Below, one piece after another: positions 53,557 to 62,487 of a stretch of 64,000 bases of DNA. Each line of letters begins with the position of its first letter. Positions within the stretch are counted from its first letter, which is position 1. Source of the DNA: Bradyrhizobium iriomotense (GTDB lineage: Bacteria; Pseudomonadota; Alphaproteobacteria; Rhizobiales; Xanthobacteraceae); assembly GCF_018129405.1 (NCBI RefSeq), contig NZ_JAFCLP010000002.1, positions 62,001 through 126,000 on the forward strand. Reading direction: 5' to 3'. Position numbers and translations under genes: made by a program. The notes under the pieces are model-generated. The model did not search any database. It was not told the origin of the DNA and worked only from the letters and a program-made list of their open reading frames with translations.

Positions 53557-54183
53557 TCACAGGAATGCCTCGAAGCTGATGACGGAAATGCCGAGCTCGC
53601 CAAAGCTCCGATGGGCCGCAGCCATGGAGCCGTCGAGGTCGATGCCGCGGCAGGCGTCCTCGATCACCGCGACCTCGAACCCCGCCTTGCGGGCATCCTC
53701 CGCCGAAAAGCGGACACAGAAGTCCAGCGCGAGTCCGGCGACGAAGATGGTCTTCAGCTCACGTTCGCGCAAATAGCCGAGCAGGCCTGTCGGCGTCCTG
53801 TGGTCGTTCTCGAACAGCGCCGAATAGGAATCGATGCCGCGGCGAAAGCCCTTGCGCACCACCAGACTCGCCCTTGTGACATCCAACTCCTCGTGGAATT
53901 CGGCGCCGGCCGTGCCCTGCACACAATGCGACGGCCAAAGCACCTGGGTGCCATAATTCAGCTCGATGGTCTGGAACGGCTGCTTGCCCGCATGGTTCGG
54001 CGCGAATGAGACATGATCCGCCGGATGCCAGTCCTGGGTCAGCACCACATTGGCGAATTTTTGGGCGATGCGATTGATGGCGGGCACGACTTTCTCGCCG
54101 CCGGGCACGGCCAGCGCCCCGCCGGTGCAGAAATCGTTCTGGACGTCGATCACCAGCAGCACATCGCGGTCGGAAATCTTCAT
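53557..54183 (-). CDS. pncA: Nicotinamidase
   Basis: Converts nicotinamide to nicotinic acid and ammonia, 208 residues. Catalytic aspartate in LVIDVQNDFCTGGAL, metal-binding DWHPADHVSFA, lysine in VVRKGF, cis-peptide and nucleophile cysteine in GLALDFCVRFSAEDA. Together with nadE downstream it suggests NAD salvage. The pncB gene expected between these steps is not in the window. Divergent from glk. Confidence 0.93.
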   Translation of the reverse strand: MKISDRDVLLVIDVQNDFCTGGALAVPGGEKVVPAINRIAQKFANVVLTQDWHPADHVSFAPNHAGKQPFQTIELNYGTQVLWPSHCVQGTAGAEFHEELDVTRASLVVRKGFRRGIDSYSALFENDHRTPTGLLGYLRERELKTIFVAGLALDFCVRFSAEDARKAGFEVAVIEDACRGIDLDGSMAAAHRSFGELGISVISFEAFL

Positions 54184-54445
54184 CGCAAGGCCCCATTCCA
54201 CCCGCCCGTCGCCGGGCGCTCTCTCCAATGTCGATCTTCCGGCGCAGCTTCGCAACCACCGACAGCGTGTGGCGATACCGCGCTGATGGCCGTGGGACCT
54301 CCCAGGATGCAACGGTTTGGCCCTGTCCGTGTTGACTAGGCACAATCAAGCGAGGATTCTCGGACCGTCCGCGCAGTTGCGGACCGGATCAGGAACGGAG
54401 ACAGGGGTTCCCGAGGGCCGGCAAGGCCGCGGCAGCCACAGGGCC

Positions 54446-55423
54446 ATGGGTATCGGCAGGACAGGACAGATTCTTCTCGCCGATATCGGCGGCACCAATG
54501 CGCGCTTTGCGCTGAGCCGAGGCGACGGCGACCAGACCGGCGCGATCGACTATGTAAAGGTCGCCGACTTCCCAACCGTCCGGGAAGCCATTGCCGATGT
54601 GCTGGCACGCCAATCCGGCGGCGAGCCGCCCCGACGGTCCGTGCTGGCCGTGGCAGGCCCCGTCACCAACAACCGCTGCGTCATGACCAACAGCCCCTGG
54701 GTCATCGACGGCAACGAGCTGCAGCCGGCGCTGGGCTTCGACAGCGTCCACGTGCTCAACGATTTCGAGGTTGTGGCCTGGTCCCTGCCCGCCTTGCAGC
54801 CGGCCGATCTGATCCCGCTCGGCGGACAAGACGGCTTGCCCGGAGAGCCGCTGCTGGTGGTCGGGCCTGGAACCGGCTTTGGCGTCTCCTGTCTGGTCGA
54901 GCGCCATGGAGCGCGCCTGGCCGTCGTCACCGAAGCCGGACATGCGACGCTGCCGGCAGAGAACGAGCGCGAGGAACGCGTGATCGCCTGCTTGCGCCGG
55001 CGCCTCGGCCATGTCTCGATCGAGCGCGGTGCGCTATCCGGCTCGGGCTTGCAAAGCCTCTACGAAGCCCTCGCGGAGGTCGACGGCGCCCAGGTGCCGC
55101 AACGCGACGCCGCTGCCATCACCAAGGCGGCCCTGGACGGCAGTTGTGCGCACAGCCGCGCGACGCTGGAGATGTTTTGCGCCACGCTCGGCTCGGTCGC
55201 CGGCAATCTCGCGGTGACCTTCGGCGCCCGTGGCGGCGTCTATATCGCCGGCGGGATCGTGCCGCGCTTTCCCGAATTCCTGGCCGCCTCGGCCTTCCGC
55301 GCGCGCTTCGAGGCCAAGGGACGCTTCCAGGACTACTTGCGCAACATTCCGACCCGGCTGGTCACCAGGCCCGATGCGAGCTTCCTCGGCCTGAAGATGT
55401 TCGCCGACCACAATCCGGATTGA
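54446..55423 (+). CDS. glk: Glucokinase
   Basis: Phosphorylates glucose with ATP, 325 residues. Phosphate loop LLADIGGTNARFAL, substrate region VLNDFEVVAWSLPAL, VGPGTGFGVSCLV, TEAGHATLPAEN (sugar-binding His/Glu) and GGVYIAGGIVPRF. ATG at 54446 is the family start. 262 bases of shared upstream region separate it from pncA. Confidence 0.94.
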   Translation: MGIGRTGQILLADIGGTNARFALSRGDGDQTGAIDYVKVADFPTVREAIADVLARQSGGEPPRRSVLAVAGPVTNNRCVMTNSPWVIDGNELQPALGFDSVHVLNDFEVVAWSLPALQPADLIPLGGQDGLPGEPLLVVGPGTGFGVSCLVERHGARLAVVTEAGHATLPAENEREERVIACLRRRLGHVSIERGALSGSGLQSLYEALAEVDGAQVPQRDAAAITKAALDGSCAHSRATLEMFCATLGSVAGNLAVTFGARGGVYIAGGIVPRFPEFLAASAFRARFEAKGRFQDYLRNIPTRLVTRPDASFLGLKMFADHNPD

Positions 55424-55510
55424 AGCGCAGCCGGCAGGGCCGTCCGGTCCGTTAACTAATTCACAGCTGATTGCATCGAAAGCACGGTTCCACGCAGGAT
55501 CGTGCTTGCC

Positions 55511-55536
55511 GGATTGTTTCCCATGGGAAACAATCC
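55511..55536. promoter_or_regulatory. Perfect 26-bp palindrome
   Basis: GGATTGTTTCCC, AT, GGGAAACAATCC: each half is 12 bases and the whole is self-complementary. It lies 88 bases after glk and 37 bases before the small gene at 55573. It could be an operator for a dimeric repressor or a transcript-end structure; the plus-strand RNA would form a hairpin with almost no loop, which favours a protein-binding site. Confidence 0.6.
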
Positions 55537-55572
55537 GCCTGAGTGTGTGGCGTTGGTTGCGGGGGGCGTGAC

Positions 55573-55776
55573 ATGCGTAAGCAGGACGTTGGGTTCGACT
55601 ATCACCGCTATCACCGCCTGCTGGCCGAGGCGGACGACGAGGACAAGCGGCTCGCCCTGATCGAGCTCTTGATCGAGGAGAAGGCGCGAGACCGGCTGGC
55701 CGCCCAGCGCGCCTCGGATCGCGCCGCCATGACCGCCCAGACCATCGCCACCGTGTTGAGGAACGGCCGCAGCTGA
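55573..55776 (+). CDS. Small charged helical protein, 67 residues
   Basis: Begins MRKQDVGFDYHRYHRLLAEA and continues as an Asp/Glu/Arg/Ala-rich helix (DDEDKRLALIELLIEEKARD) to ATVLRNGRS. GGGGGCG precedes the ATG. A DUF-like family of short regulators or scaffold proteins is possible, but none is recognised. A perfect palindrome lies just upstream. Confidence 0.65.
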   Translation: MRKQDVGFDYHRYHRLLAEADDEDKRLALIELLIEEKARDRLAAQRASDRAAMTAQTIATVLRNGRS

Positions 55777-55920
55777 GACGTGCGATCCCGCGACGGCACG
55801 CGCGTCGGTGCGTATCGGTTGCGATTCCGTTAGGGATCCCTCGCAATCCGACGTCAAACTTTTTGCTCTAGGAATTCCCTCACCTGATGCAATTCAGGAT
55901 CAACAAAGGGGGGAATGAAC

Positions 55921-56076
55921 ATGAGCATGATTTCGCTCGCCGCGATGCCGGCCGTCGCCGAAACGCGTTTCGCCGCTTCTTCGTTCAAGACCATCTTGCT
56001 GTTCTGCTGCGCGGGCCTCCTCGCCTCGTTCGGCCTGATGGCGCGCGGCATCGATCTCGGTGCCGGCCTGATCTGA
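55921..56076 (+). CDS. Tiny membrane protein, 51 residues
   Basis: MSMISLAAMPAVAETRFAAS then SFKTILLFCCAGLLASFGLM: one membrane helix. The G-run seven bases before ATG 55921 is a good ribosome binding site, better spaced than for ATG 55915. It is followed by a clear terminator. Function unknown. Confidence 0.65.
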   Translation: MSMISLAAMPAVAETRFAASSFKTILLFCCAGLLASFGLMARGIDLGAGLI

Positions 56077-56100
56077 GGTCGCGACGGATTTCTTCGTGAA

Positions 56101-56126
56101 ATGGCCGCCCCAGGGGCGGCCATTTT
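56101..56126 (+). terminator. Intrinsic terminator of the 51-residue protein
   Basis: ATGGCCGCCC and GGGCGGCCAT form a perfect stem with a tiny loop, followed by TTTCG; 24 bases after the stop codon. Confidence 0.85.
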
Positions 56127-56140
56127 CGTCGGCGCTCCCG

Positions 56141-56225
56141 GCGCGGCGTCTTCGCCGTCGTTCGGCGCGGCGCCTTCGCCAACGCGGCATCTTTGCCGTC
56201 GCTCAGCGCGGCGTCTGCGCCGTGG
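56141..56225. repeat. Degenerate tandem repeat over the 3' end of the response regulator gene
   Basis: Four units based on GCGCGGCGTCTTCGCCGTCG, at 56141-56164, 56165-56182, 56183-56205 and 56206-56225. The last unit encodes the end of the response regulator (TAQTPR). Each unit can form a small hairpin. Confidence 0.7.
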
Positions 56226-56580
56226 CTTCCGGAAACAACGAATCGATCATCGCCTTGAGCTGATCGATCGAAATCGGCTTGCGCAGGATGGGCCTGCGGC
56301 GAAGCAAGGACGGCAGCAATTCCGGCCCATACCCGGTGGCGAACAGGAATGGCTTGCCGCGGCGCTCGATCAGGTCCGCGACGGGATCGACGTACAGTCC
56401 CATGAGATTGATGTCGAGGATGGCGAAGTCGTATTGCGCGGTCATCGCAAAGGCGCTCGCGTCCCGGACATTGTCCGCTTCCGCGACGACGTGGTGGCCG
56501 AGCTCTGCCACCATGTCGGCCATCATCATCCGGATCAACGCCTCGTCTTCGACCAGGAAAACGGAGAGTCCGTCCGCCAT
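56203..56580 (-). CDS. Single-domain response regulator
   Basis: 125 residues, receiver domain only. Acidic pocket E11-D12 (FLVEDEALIRMMMADM), phosphoacceptor D56 in AILDINLMG, switch threonine in LFATGYG, and conserved lysine in ILRKPISIDQLKAM. No output domain; such proteins act as phosphate shuttles or bind target proteins. No histidine kinase is nearby. The FATGYG form is typical of alphaproteobacterial receivers paired with HWE kinases. Confidence 0.92.
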   Translation of the reverse strand: MADGLSVFLVEDEALIRMMMADMVAELGHHVVAEADNVRDASAFAMTAQYDFAILDINLMGLYVDPVADLIERRGKPFLFATGYGPELLPSLLRRRPILRKPISIDQLKAMIDSLFPEATAQTPR

Positions 56581-56692
56581 ATCAACCCCGCAGTCAGCCT
56601 CGCTAAGCTAATCATAACCGAATTGCGCAGAGGATTCACGAATTCGTGGCGAGAGCCGTTAATTCAGGCGCCCGCAATCCGATTCAACTTGA

Positions 56693-57520
56693 TCAATCCA
56701 GTCCGCGCTCGTGGCTCAGACGGACCATCTCCTGGATGAAGACCTGCTTCTGCTTGTCATCGAGGCTCGAATAGAGCGGCTCGGCGGCATCGGCGACATT
56801 GCGCTGGTCGGCGGCGCGGTCGATCAGGAATTGCGCCTCGTTGCGCATCTGCTCGATGATGTCGTCGGGTGGATCGCGCTTGGCGCGCGCAACCCGCAGG
56901 TTGAGTCGCTCTGCACCATTATGTCCCAGGTAGTGCATGGCGCTCGAGAAGCCGTACCAGTGCTTCTCCTGGTCGGGCGTGAGGTTCAATTCGGTCTTGA
57001 TCCGCTCGATATAGGAATCGCTGTTGGCCACGATCTGCTCGGCGGTCTGTTGCGGCGCGCCGGGCTGGGTGAGGACGGTAACGTCCTTATCCTTGTTGTC
57101 CTGCGGCGCGCTCGGCGCGTTCTTGGCTTCCTTGCTCGCCTTGGCGCCCTTGCCCGCCTTGGCGTTCTCCTTGGCGCTCTTGGCATCCTTGTCCTTGCCG
57201 GCGCCCTGTTGCTTGGCGTCCTTCGCATCCTTGCTGGCGTCCTTATTAGCATCCTTGGCGGCCGGCGCCTGATTGGCATTGTTATTGTTGCCGACGCCGA
57301 GCACGCCGGTGAAGACGCCGACCACACCGCCAATCGCGCCGCCGAGCACGCCACCGACCGGGCCGGCCGCCTTGTTCCCGGCAGCCGCCCCCTCCTGGAC
57401 GCCTTTGACCAATCCTTGAGCGTTCGCGACTGCGGCAATACCGAGCAGCAACGCGAGCACTGATCCCAGCGCGAGCGATCGTCGCAAGTAATGTCGCGCT
57501 AACGGCGCCGGGTTGATCAT
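56693..57520 (-). CDS. LTXXQ-motif secreted protein (Spy/CpxP-like)
   Basis: 275 residues. Signal peptide in LALGSVLALLLGIAAVANAQ, a Gly/Val-rich stretch (GGVLGGAIGGVVGVFTGVLG) that could insert into a membrane, then a Lys/Ala/Asp-rich disordered part with repeated KDA units (residues about 85-145). The C-terminal helical domain holds the LTPDQEKHW motif and LYSSLDDKQKQVF, as in periplasmic Spy/CpxP-related chaperones. GGAG six bases before ATG 57520 favours this start over 57532. Confidence 0.82.
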   Translation of the reverse strand: MINPAPLARHYLRRSLALGSVLALLLGIAAVANAQGLVKGVQEGAAAGNKAAGPVGGVLGGAIGGVVGVFTGVLGVGNNNNANQAPAAKDANKDASKDAKDAKQQGAGKDKDAKSAKENAKAGKGAKASKEAKNAPSAPQDNKDKDVTVLTQPGAPQQTAEQIVANSDSYIERIKTELNLTPDQEKHWYGFSSAMHYLGHNGAERLNLRVARAKRDPPDDIIEQMRNEAQFLIDRAADQRNVADAAEPLYSSLDDKQKQVFIQEMVRLSHERGLD

Positions 57521-58026
57521 TCTCGTCTCCATCGTCGAACTGATTGGCCTCTGTCGGGGTGGGACTTACCCCGCCGGTTGCAACATTATCGTTTCCGCCG
57601 CTTCGAGGTCCAGACGCGGCCAATTGCTGTCCACGCCCGAAAAGTGTTTCGCGCGAAGCGGTTATGGAGGCTTATTCGGAACTGCGGCGTAATTGCGCAC
57701 GGATCGCTCCCGACCGGCCGACGCGATGTGTGCGTCGCAAAAAACCAGGGAGAGCGATTCACCTCCGCCGCGCGATGCCAGAGGCACTGCTGCACATTCA
57801 GGCACAACGTTAGTTCTAGACGAAGCGCCTTCGGCTTTCTCGACAGACGCGATCAATCATGATCTGATCGCGCTACCAATTTGCCGCGCGGCGCATGATC
57901 CAGATCGACGCTGACGGCACCGACAAGAACGACCTACAAGAAACGCCAACAAGAAAATCAAAAGCAAAACTCGGAAGAGTTCAGAGGAAACACCAGAACA
58001 ATAAAACACCCAAGCGAGGAAACGAG
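57521..58026. other. Intergenic region upstream of the sugar ABC operon
   Basis: 506 bases with no supported gene; promoters for the divergent LTXXQ gene and the ABC operon are expected. The last 110 bases are noticeably A-rich. No clear operator was seen. Confidence 0.4.
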
Positions 58027-59367
58027 ATGTCACGCAAGACACTGACGCGACGTCAATTTGTGGCTGCCACTGCAATGTCCTCCGCGGCGCTGATCACGGC
58101 GCCCTACGTCCGGGGCGCTTATGCCGCCGGCAAACTCTCGATCGGCTTCTGGGACCATTGGGTGCCGAATGCCAACGATGCCTCCACCGCCATGGTCAAA
58201 GCATGGGGCGAAAAGGAGAAGGTCGAAGTCTCGATCGACTACATCACCAGCAACAACAACAAGATCCAGCTCACGGTCGCAGCCGAGGCCCAGGCGAAAT
58301 CCGGCCACGACATCCTGCAGATGCCGACCTGGTGGCCGCACGCCTACGCTGAAAATCTCGAGCCGGTGAACGATGTCATGGAGCCGCTCATCAAGCAGAA
58401 CGGCGAGGTCAACGGCACCGTCAAATATCTCGGTCAGGCCGGCGGCAAGTGGCTCGCCGTTCCCGCAATCCCGGGAAGCCAGATCAAGGGTCCCTGCTCC
58501 CGCATCGATCTGATGAAGAAGCATGCCGGCATCGACGTGCAGGAGATGTATCCGGCCGGCGCGCCCGCAAAGGCGGACAATTGGACGTTGGAGACCTTCC
58601 TCAAGGCGGCCGAGGCCTGCCACAAGGGCGGCGTGCCATTCGGGATCGGCCTCGGCGAAACCACCGACAGCGTCGACACGGCCGGCGCGATCTTCCAGTC
58701 GTTCGGTGCCGAGCTCGTCAACGCCAAGGGCGACGTCACGGTGAAGACCGATGCCGTTCGTCAGGCGCTCGAATATTACAAGAAGCTGATCGCCTTCCTG
58801 CCGCCGGACGCTCCGTCCTGGGACGATGCCTCGAACAACAAATGGCTGATCTCGGGCCGCGGCGCGATGATCCTGAATCCGCCGAGCGCCTGGGCGGTCG
58901 CCAGGCGCGACGCGCCGCAGATCGCCGAGCAGTGCTGGACGCACGGCATGCCGTCCGGGCCCAAGGGCCGCTTCGCACCCTACCTGCCGTACTTCTGGGG
59001 TCTCTGGAGCTTCAGCAAGAACAAGGAAGCGGCCAAGAGCCTCCTCGCCTACCTGTCGCAGCCGTCATCGATCGAAAAATTCGTCGCGGCGAGCGGCGGC
59101 TACGATCTGCCCGCCTACGCCAACATGACGACGCTGAAGACCTGGGCCGAGGAAGGGCCGCCGAAGGGGACGCTGTATCACTATCCCAACCCCAACAACC
59201 ATCAGACGCTGTCGATCGCAGCGTCTCCGGCGCCGCCCAAGATCGCACAGCAGATCTACTTCCAGGCGACGTTGACCAAGATGGCACTGCGCTATGCGCA
59301 GGGCGAAAAGATGGAGGCCACGCTCGCCTGGGCCGAAGGCGAGTGCGAGGGCTTCATGCGGAGTTGA
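58027..59367 (+). CDS. Sugar-type ABC transporter substrate-binding protein (SBP_bac_1)
   Basis: 446 residues. Twin-arginine signal MSRKTLTRRQFVAATAMSSA ends near GAYAAG. The mature protein opens LSIGFWDHWVPNANDASTAM; GHDILQMPTWWPHAYAENLE and GRGAMILNPPSAW are typical of family 1 solute receptors. GAGGAAACGAG precedes ATG 58027. First gene of a five-gene unit. Ligand probably a sugar, polyol or sugar acid. Confidence 0.92.
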   Translation: MSRKTLTRRQFVAATAMSSAALITAPYVRGAYAAGKLSIGFWDHWVPNANDASTAMVKAWGEKEKVEVSIDYITSNNNKIQLTVAAEAQAKSGHDILQMPTWWPHAYAENLEPVNDVMEPLIKQNGEVNGTVKYLGQAGGKWLAVPAIPGSQIKGPCSRIDLMKKHAGIDVQEMYPAGAPAKADNWTLETFLKAAEACHKGGVPFGIGLGETTDSVDTAGAIFQSFGAELVNAKGDVTVKTDAVRQALEYYKKLIAFLPPDAPSWDDASNNKWLISGRGAMILNPPSAWAVARRDAPQIAEQCWTHGMPSGPKGRFAPYLPYFWGLWSFSKNKEAAKSLLAYLSQPSSIEKFVAASGGYDLPAYANMTTLKTWAEEGPPKGTLYHYPNPNNHQTLSIAASPAPPKIAQQIYFQATLTKMALRYAQGEKMEATLAWAEGECEGFMRS

Positions 59368-59496
59368 TGCCGGGTGTGTGCCAGGCGGTTCACGCTCGAC
59401 GCGTGAGCCGCCACGCATTCCGTGCCGCCGCCAATCGCAGGAAGCCGACCGATCGGGCCGGCTTCGCCAGTCGACAATTTCCGAGAAAGCTACGCC

Positions 59497-60435
59497 ATGG
59501 CCGATGTCGTCGTTGAGCAGGGTCAAACAGTCCGTGCGGCGCGCGCGCGCAAGCCGACGAGCCTCCGCAACGTCCTGGGACGAAAATCGACGGTCGCGTT
59601 CTTCCTGACGCTGCCGCTGATCCTGCTGATAGCGCTGCTCGTACTCTATCCCGCCGTCTACTCCGTCCACCTCGCGACGCTGAACAAGTCGATGCAGAAG
59701 TTCGTCGGCTTCGGCAACTTCCTGTTCCTGTTCAAGCGCGACACGTTCTGGATGGTGGTGAAGCAGTCCTGCATCTTTGCCGTCACGGCCGTGTTCTTCA
59801 AGGCGCTGATCGGCTTCATCGTCGCCCATTTCGTGCACAACATTCCGGCCAAGGGGCAGCGCAAATGGCGCGGCATGCTGCTGGTGCCCTGGGTCATCCC
59901 GCCCGCGATGAGCACGCTGGCCTGGCTGTGGCTGTTCGACCCCTCCTACAGCGCCTTCAACTACACGCTGTCATTCTTCGGCATCGGCCCGATCAACTGG
60001 CTCGGCGACAATTTGTGGGCCCGTTTTTCCGTCATCCTCGTCAACATCTGGTACGGCGCGCCGTTCTTCATGATCATGTATCTGGCCGCGCTGAAGTCGG
60101 TACCGGACCAGCTCTACGAGGCTGCAGCGATCGACGGCGCCAACTGGTGGCAGAAGATCTGGTACGTCACGCTGCCGATGATGCGCAACATCATCGCGAT
60201 CACGGCGCTGTTCTCGCTGATCGTGACCTTCGCCAATTTCGACATCGTGCGCATCCTCACCTCGGGCGGCCCGCTGGACCAGACGCATATCTTCGCGACA
60301 TGGGCCTTCAAGGTCGGCATCGAGGGCAGCGACATTCCGCTCGGCGCCAGCGTCTCGCTGTTCATGGTGCCGATCCTCGCCATCGCAGCGATCTTCATCC
60401 TGCGCGATGTCTCCAAACGCGGGAATGAAGCCTGA
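59497..60435 (+). CDS. Sugar-type ABC transporter permease (MalF-like)
   Basis: 312 residues, six membrane helices starting FFLTLPLILLIALLVLYPAV. The EAA loop is LYEAAAIDGANWWQKIWYVT with LPMM following. ATG 59497 is chosen; the open frame upstream lacks family sequence. Its stop shares one base with the next start. Confidence 0.92.
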   Translation: MADVVVEQGQTVRAARARKPTSLRNVLGRKSTVAFFLTLPLILLIALLVLYPAVYSVHLATLNKSMQKFVGFGNFLFLFKRDTFWMVVKQSCIFAVTAVFFKALIGFIVAHFVHNIPAKGQRKWRGMLLVPWVIPPAMSTLAWLWLFDPSYSAFNYTLSFFGIGPINWLGDNLWARFSVILVNIWYGAPFFMIMYLAALKSVPDQLYEAAAIDGANWWQKIWYVTLPMMRNIIAITALFSLIVTFANFDIVRILTSGGPLDQTHIFATWAFKVGIEGSDIPLGASVSLFMVPILAIAAIFILRDVSKRGNEA

Positions 60436-61346
60436 TGAGCACGCTTGCAATCGACAAGGCCGGACCGTCGCGCAAGGTCAAATATGGCAGCATGAGCCGG
60501 GACCGCGCCTGGGCGCTGCGCTGGTCCTACTTCTTCCTGGTGCTGTTCGCGATCTTCTTCCTGACGCCGCCGATCTACATGCTGATCACCTCGCTCAAGA
60601 GCAGCGCGGAGATTTCGGCCGCAACCAATCCCTGGTGGGTGTTTCACCCCACTTTGTCGAACTATGTCGAGCTCCTGACCTCCAACCAGTTCCTGCGCTT
60701 CTTCTGGAATTCGTCGATCGTCTCGCTCGCCGTCGTCGCCGTCACCATGTTGATCAGCGTCCCAGCGGCCTTCGCGCTGGCGCGGATGAAATTCTGGGGC
60801 TCGGCGACGCTGGCGACGGGCGTCTTCCTGACCTACCTGATCCCGGACAGCCTTCTGTTCATCCCGCTGTTCAAGATGCTGGCGCTGGTCCAGGATTACA
60901 CCGGCATCACACTGCTGAACCGATGGTACGTGCTGCTGTTCATCTATCCGACGCTGACGGTGCCGTTCTGCACCTGGATCATGATCGGCTATTTCGCCTC
61001 GATCCCGAAGGAGCTCGATGAGGCCGCCCTCATCGACGGCGCCTCCTGGCTCCAGACCCTGACGCGGATCTTCATCCCGGTCGCGCTGCCCGGGCTGATC
61101 GCCGCGACCATCTTCGCCTTCACGGTGTCCTGGGCGCAGTTCCTCTATCCCCTGGTGTTCACGACGTCGGTGGATCAGCTGGTGCTGCCGGTCGGCATCA
61201 CCACCACACTGATCAAGGGCGACGTGTTCAACTGGGGACAGATCATGACCGGCGCGCTGCTCGGCGCCGCGCCGCCGCTGATCATCTACGCATTCCTGAT
61301 GGACTACTACATTGCCGGCCTGACCGCCGGCGCGACAAAGGGTTGA
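60435..61346 (+). CDS. Sugar-type ABC transporter permease (MalG-like)
   Basis: 303 residues. TSLKSSAEI near the start and the EAA loop ELDEAALIDGASWLQTLTRI with FIPVALPG are the MalG hallmarks. Overlaps the preceding permease by one base. Confidence 0.93.
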   Translation: MSTLAIDKAGPSRKVKYGSMSRDRAWALRWSYFFLVLFAIFFLTPPIYMLITSLKSSAEISAATNPWWVFHPTLSNYVELLTSNQFLRFFWNSSIVSLAVVAVTMLISVPAAFALARMKFWGSATLATGVFLTYLIPDSLLFIPLFKMLALVQDYTGITLLNRWYVLLFIYPTLTVPFCTWIMIGYFASIPKELDEAALIDGASWLQTLTRIFIPVALPGLIAATIFAFTVSWAQFLYPLVFTTSVDQLVLPVGITTTLIKGDVFNWGQIMTGALLGAAPPLIIYAFLMDYYIAGLTAGATKG

Positions 61347-61352
61347 TGACTC

Positions 61353-62453
61353 ATGGCTGACGTTGCTTTGCGGAAGGTAGTCAAGCGTTACGACGATGTC
61401 GAAGCCGTGCGCGGCATCGACCTCGACATCGCCGATCATGAGTTCATCGTGCTGGTCGGCCCCTCCGGCTGCGGCAAGTCGACGACGCTGCGGATGATCG
61501 CCGGCCTCGAGGACATCAGCGACGGCGACATCATGATCGGCGGCGACGTCGTCAACGACGTGCCGCCAAAGGACCGCGACATCGCGATGGTGTTCCAGAA
61601 CTACGCGCTCTACCCGCACATGACGGTCGCCGAGAACATGTCGTTCGGGCTGCGCCTGAAGCACTATCCCAAGGCCGAGATCAAGGCGCGGGTGACGGAA
61701 GCCGCCCGCCTCCTCGACATCACCGACCTGATCGACCGCAAGCCGAAGCAGCTCTCCGGCGGCCAGCGCCAGCGCGTCGCGATGGGACGCGCCATCGTGC
61801 GCAATCCCAAGGTATTTTTGTTCGACGAGCCGCTGTCCAATCTCGATGCCAAATTGCGCGTGCAGATGCGGATTGAGATCAAGAAGGTGCACCAGAAGGT
61901 GCGCACCACCACGGTCTACGTCACTCACGACCAGGTCGAGGCGATGACGCTGGCCGATCGCGTGGTGGTGATGAACAAGGGCCGCATCGAGCAGATCGGC
62001 ACGCCGAACGAGCTCTACCACAAGCCGGCGACGCGCTTCGTGGCGGGTTTCATCGGCTCGCCCGCGATGAACTTCATCCCGTGCCGGCTCGAGGATGTCG
62101 GCGGCACGCTTCAGCTCCGCCTCACCGACCGCATCGCCTTCGCACTGCCGCCGGCCCGCGCCGCGCGCTACAATGCGCTGCCGCGCACCGACAAGCTGCT
62201 GCTCGGCATCCGTCCCGAGCATCTCACCGAGTCGCACGCGCATCTTGCGCCCGGCGTCGAGACCTTCGACACCGTGCTCGACGTCACCGAGCCGATGGGG
62301 ATGGAGACCCTGGTCTATTTCGGGCTCGACGGCACGCCAGTCTGCGGCCGCGTCGATCCCAATGCCGGCGCCAAGGACGGATCTCCCATGCGTTTGGCGA
62401 TGGACCTCAACAACATGCACCTGCTAAACGAAGAGACCGGCGTCGTGCTGTGA
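61353..62453 (+). CDS. Sugar-type ABC transporter ATP-binding protein (MalK/UgpC-like)
   Basis: 366 residues. Walker [18 protein letters not shown]-loop [13 protein letters not shown], signature [16 protein letters not shown], Walker [15 protein letters not shown], switch [10 protein letters not shown]; a C-terminal TOBE/regulatory domain follows ([12 protein letters not shown]). Normal length for the family. Starts six bases after the permease. Confidence 0.95.
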   Translation: MADVALRKVVKRYDDVEAVRGIDLDIADHEFIVLVGPSGCGKSTTLRMIAGLEDISDGDIMIGGDVVNDVPPKDRDIAMVFQNYALYPHMTVAENMSFGLRLKHYPKAEIKARVTEAARLLDITDLIDRKPKQLSGGQRQRVAMGRAIVRNPKVFLFDEPLSNLDAKLRVQMRIEIKKVHQKVRTTTVYVTHDQVEAMTLADRVVVMNKGRIEQIGTPNELYHKPATRFVAGFIGSPAMNFIPCRLEDVGGTLQLRLTDRIAFALPPARAARYNALPRTDKLLLGIRPEHLTESHAHLAPGVETFDTVLDVTEPMGMETLVYFGLDGTPVCGRVDPNAGAKDGSPMRLAMDLNNMHLLNEETGVVL

Positions 62454-62487
62454 CGCCGGCTCAAGAAACACGAGCAGGCAGGGGAGC

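Noticed and set aside
55511-55536. The palindrome as a parS chromosome-partition site
   Set aside because: parS has TGTTTCACGTGAAACA spacing; here the core has two extra bases and a different centre, and no parA/parB is nearby.
60114-62420. Long minus-strand open frame opposite the sugar ABC permeases and ATPase
   Set aside because: Same cause; the plus-strand genes have all ABC motifs.
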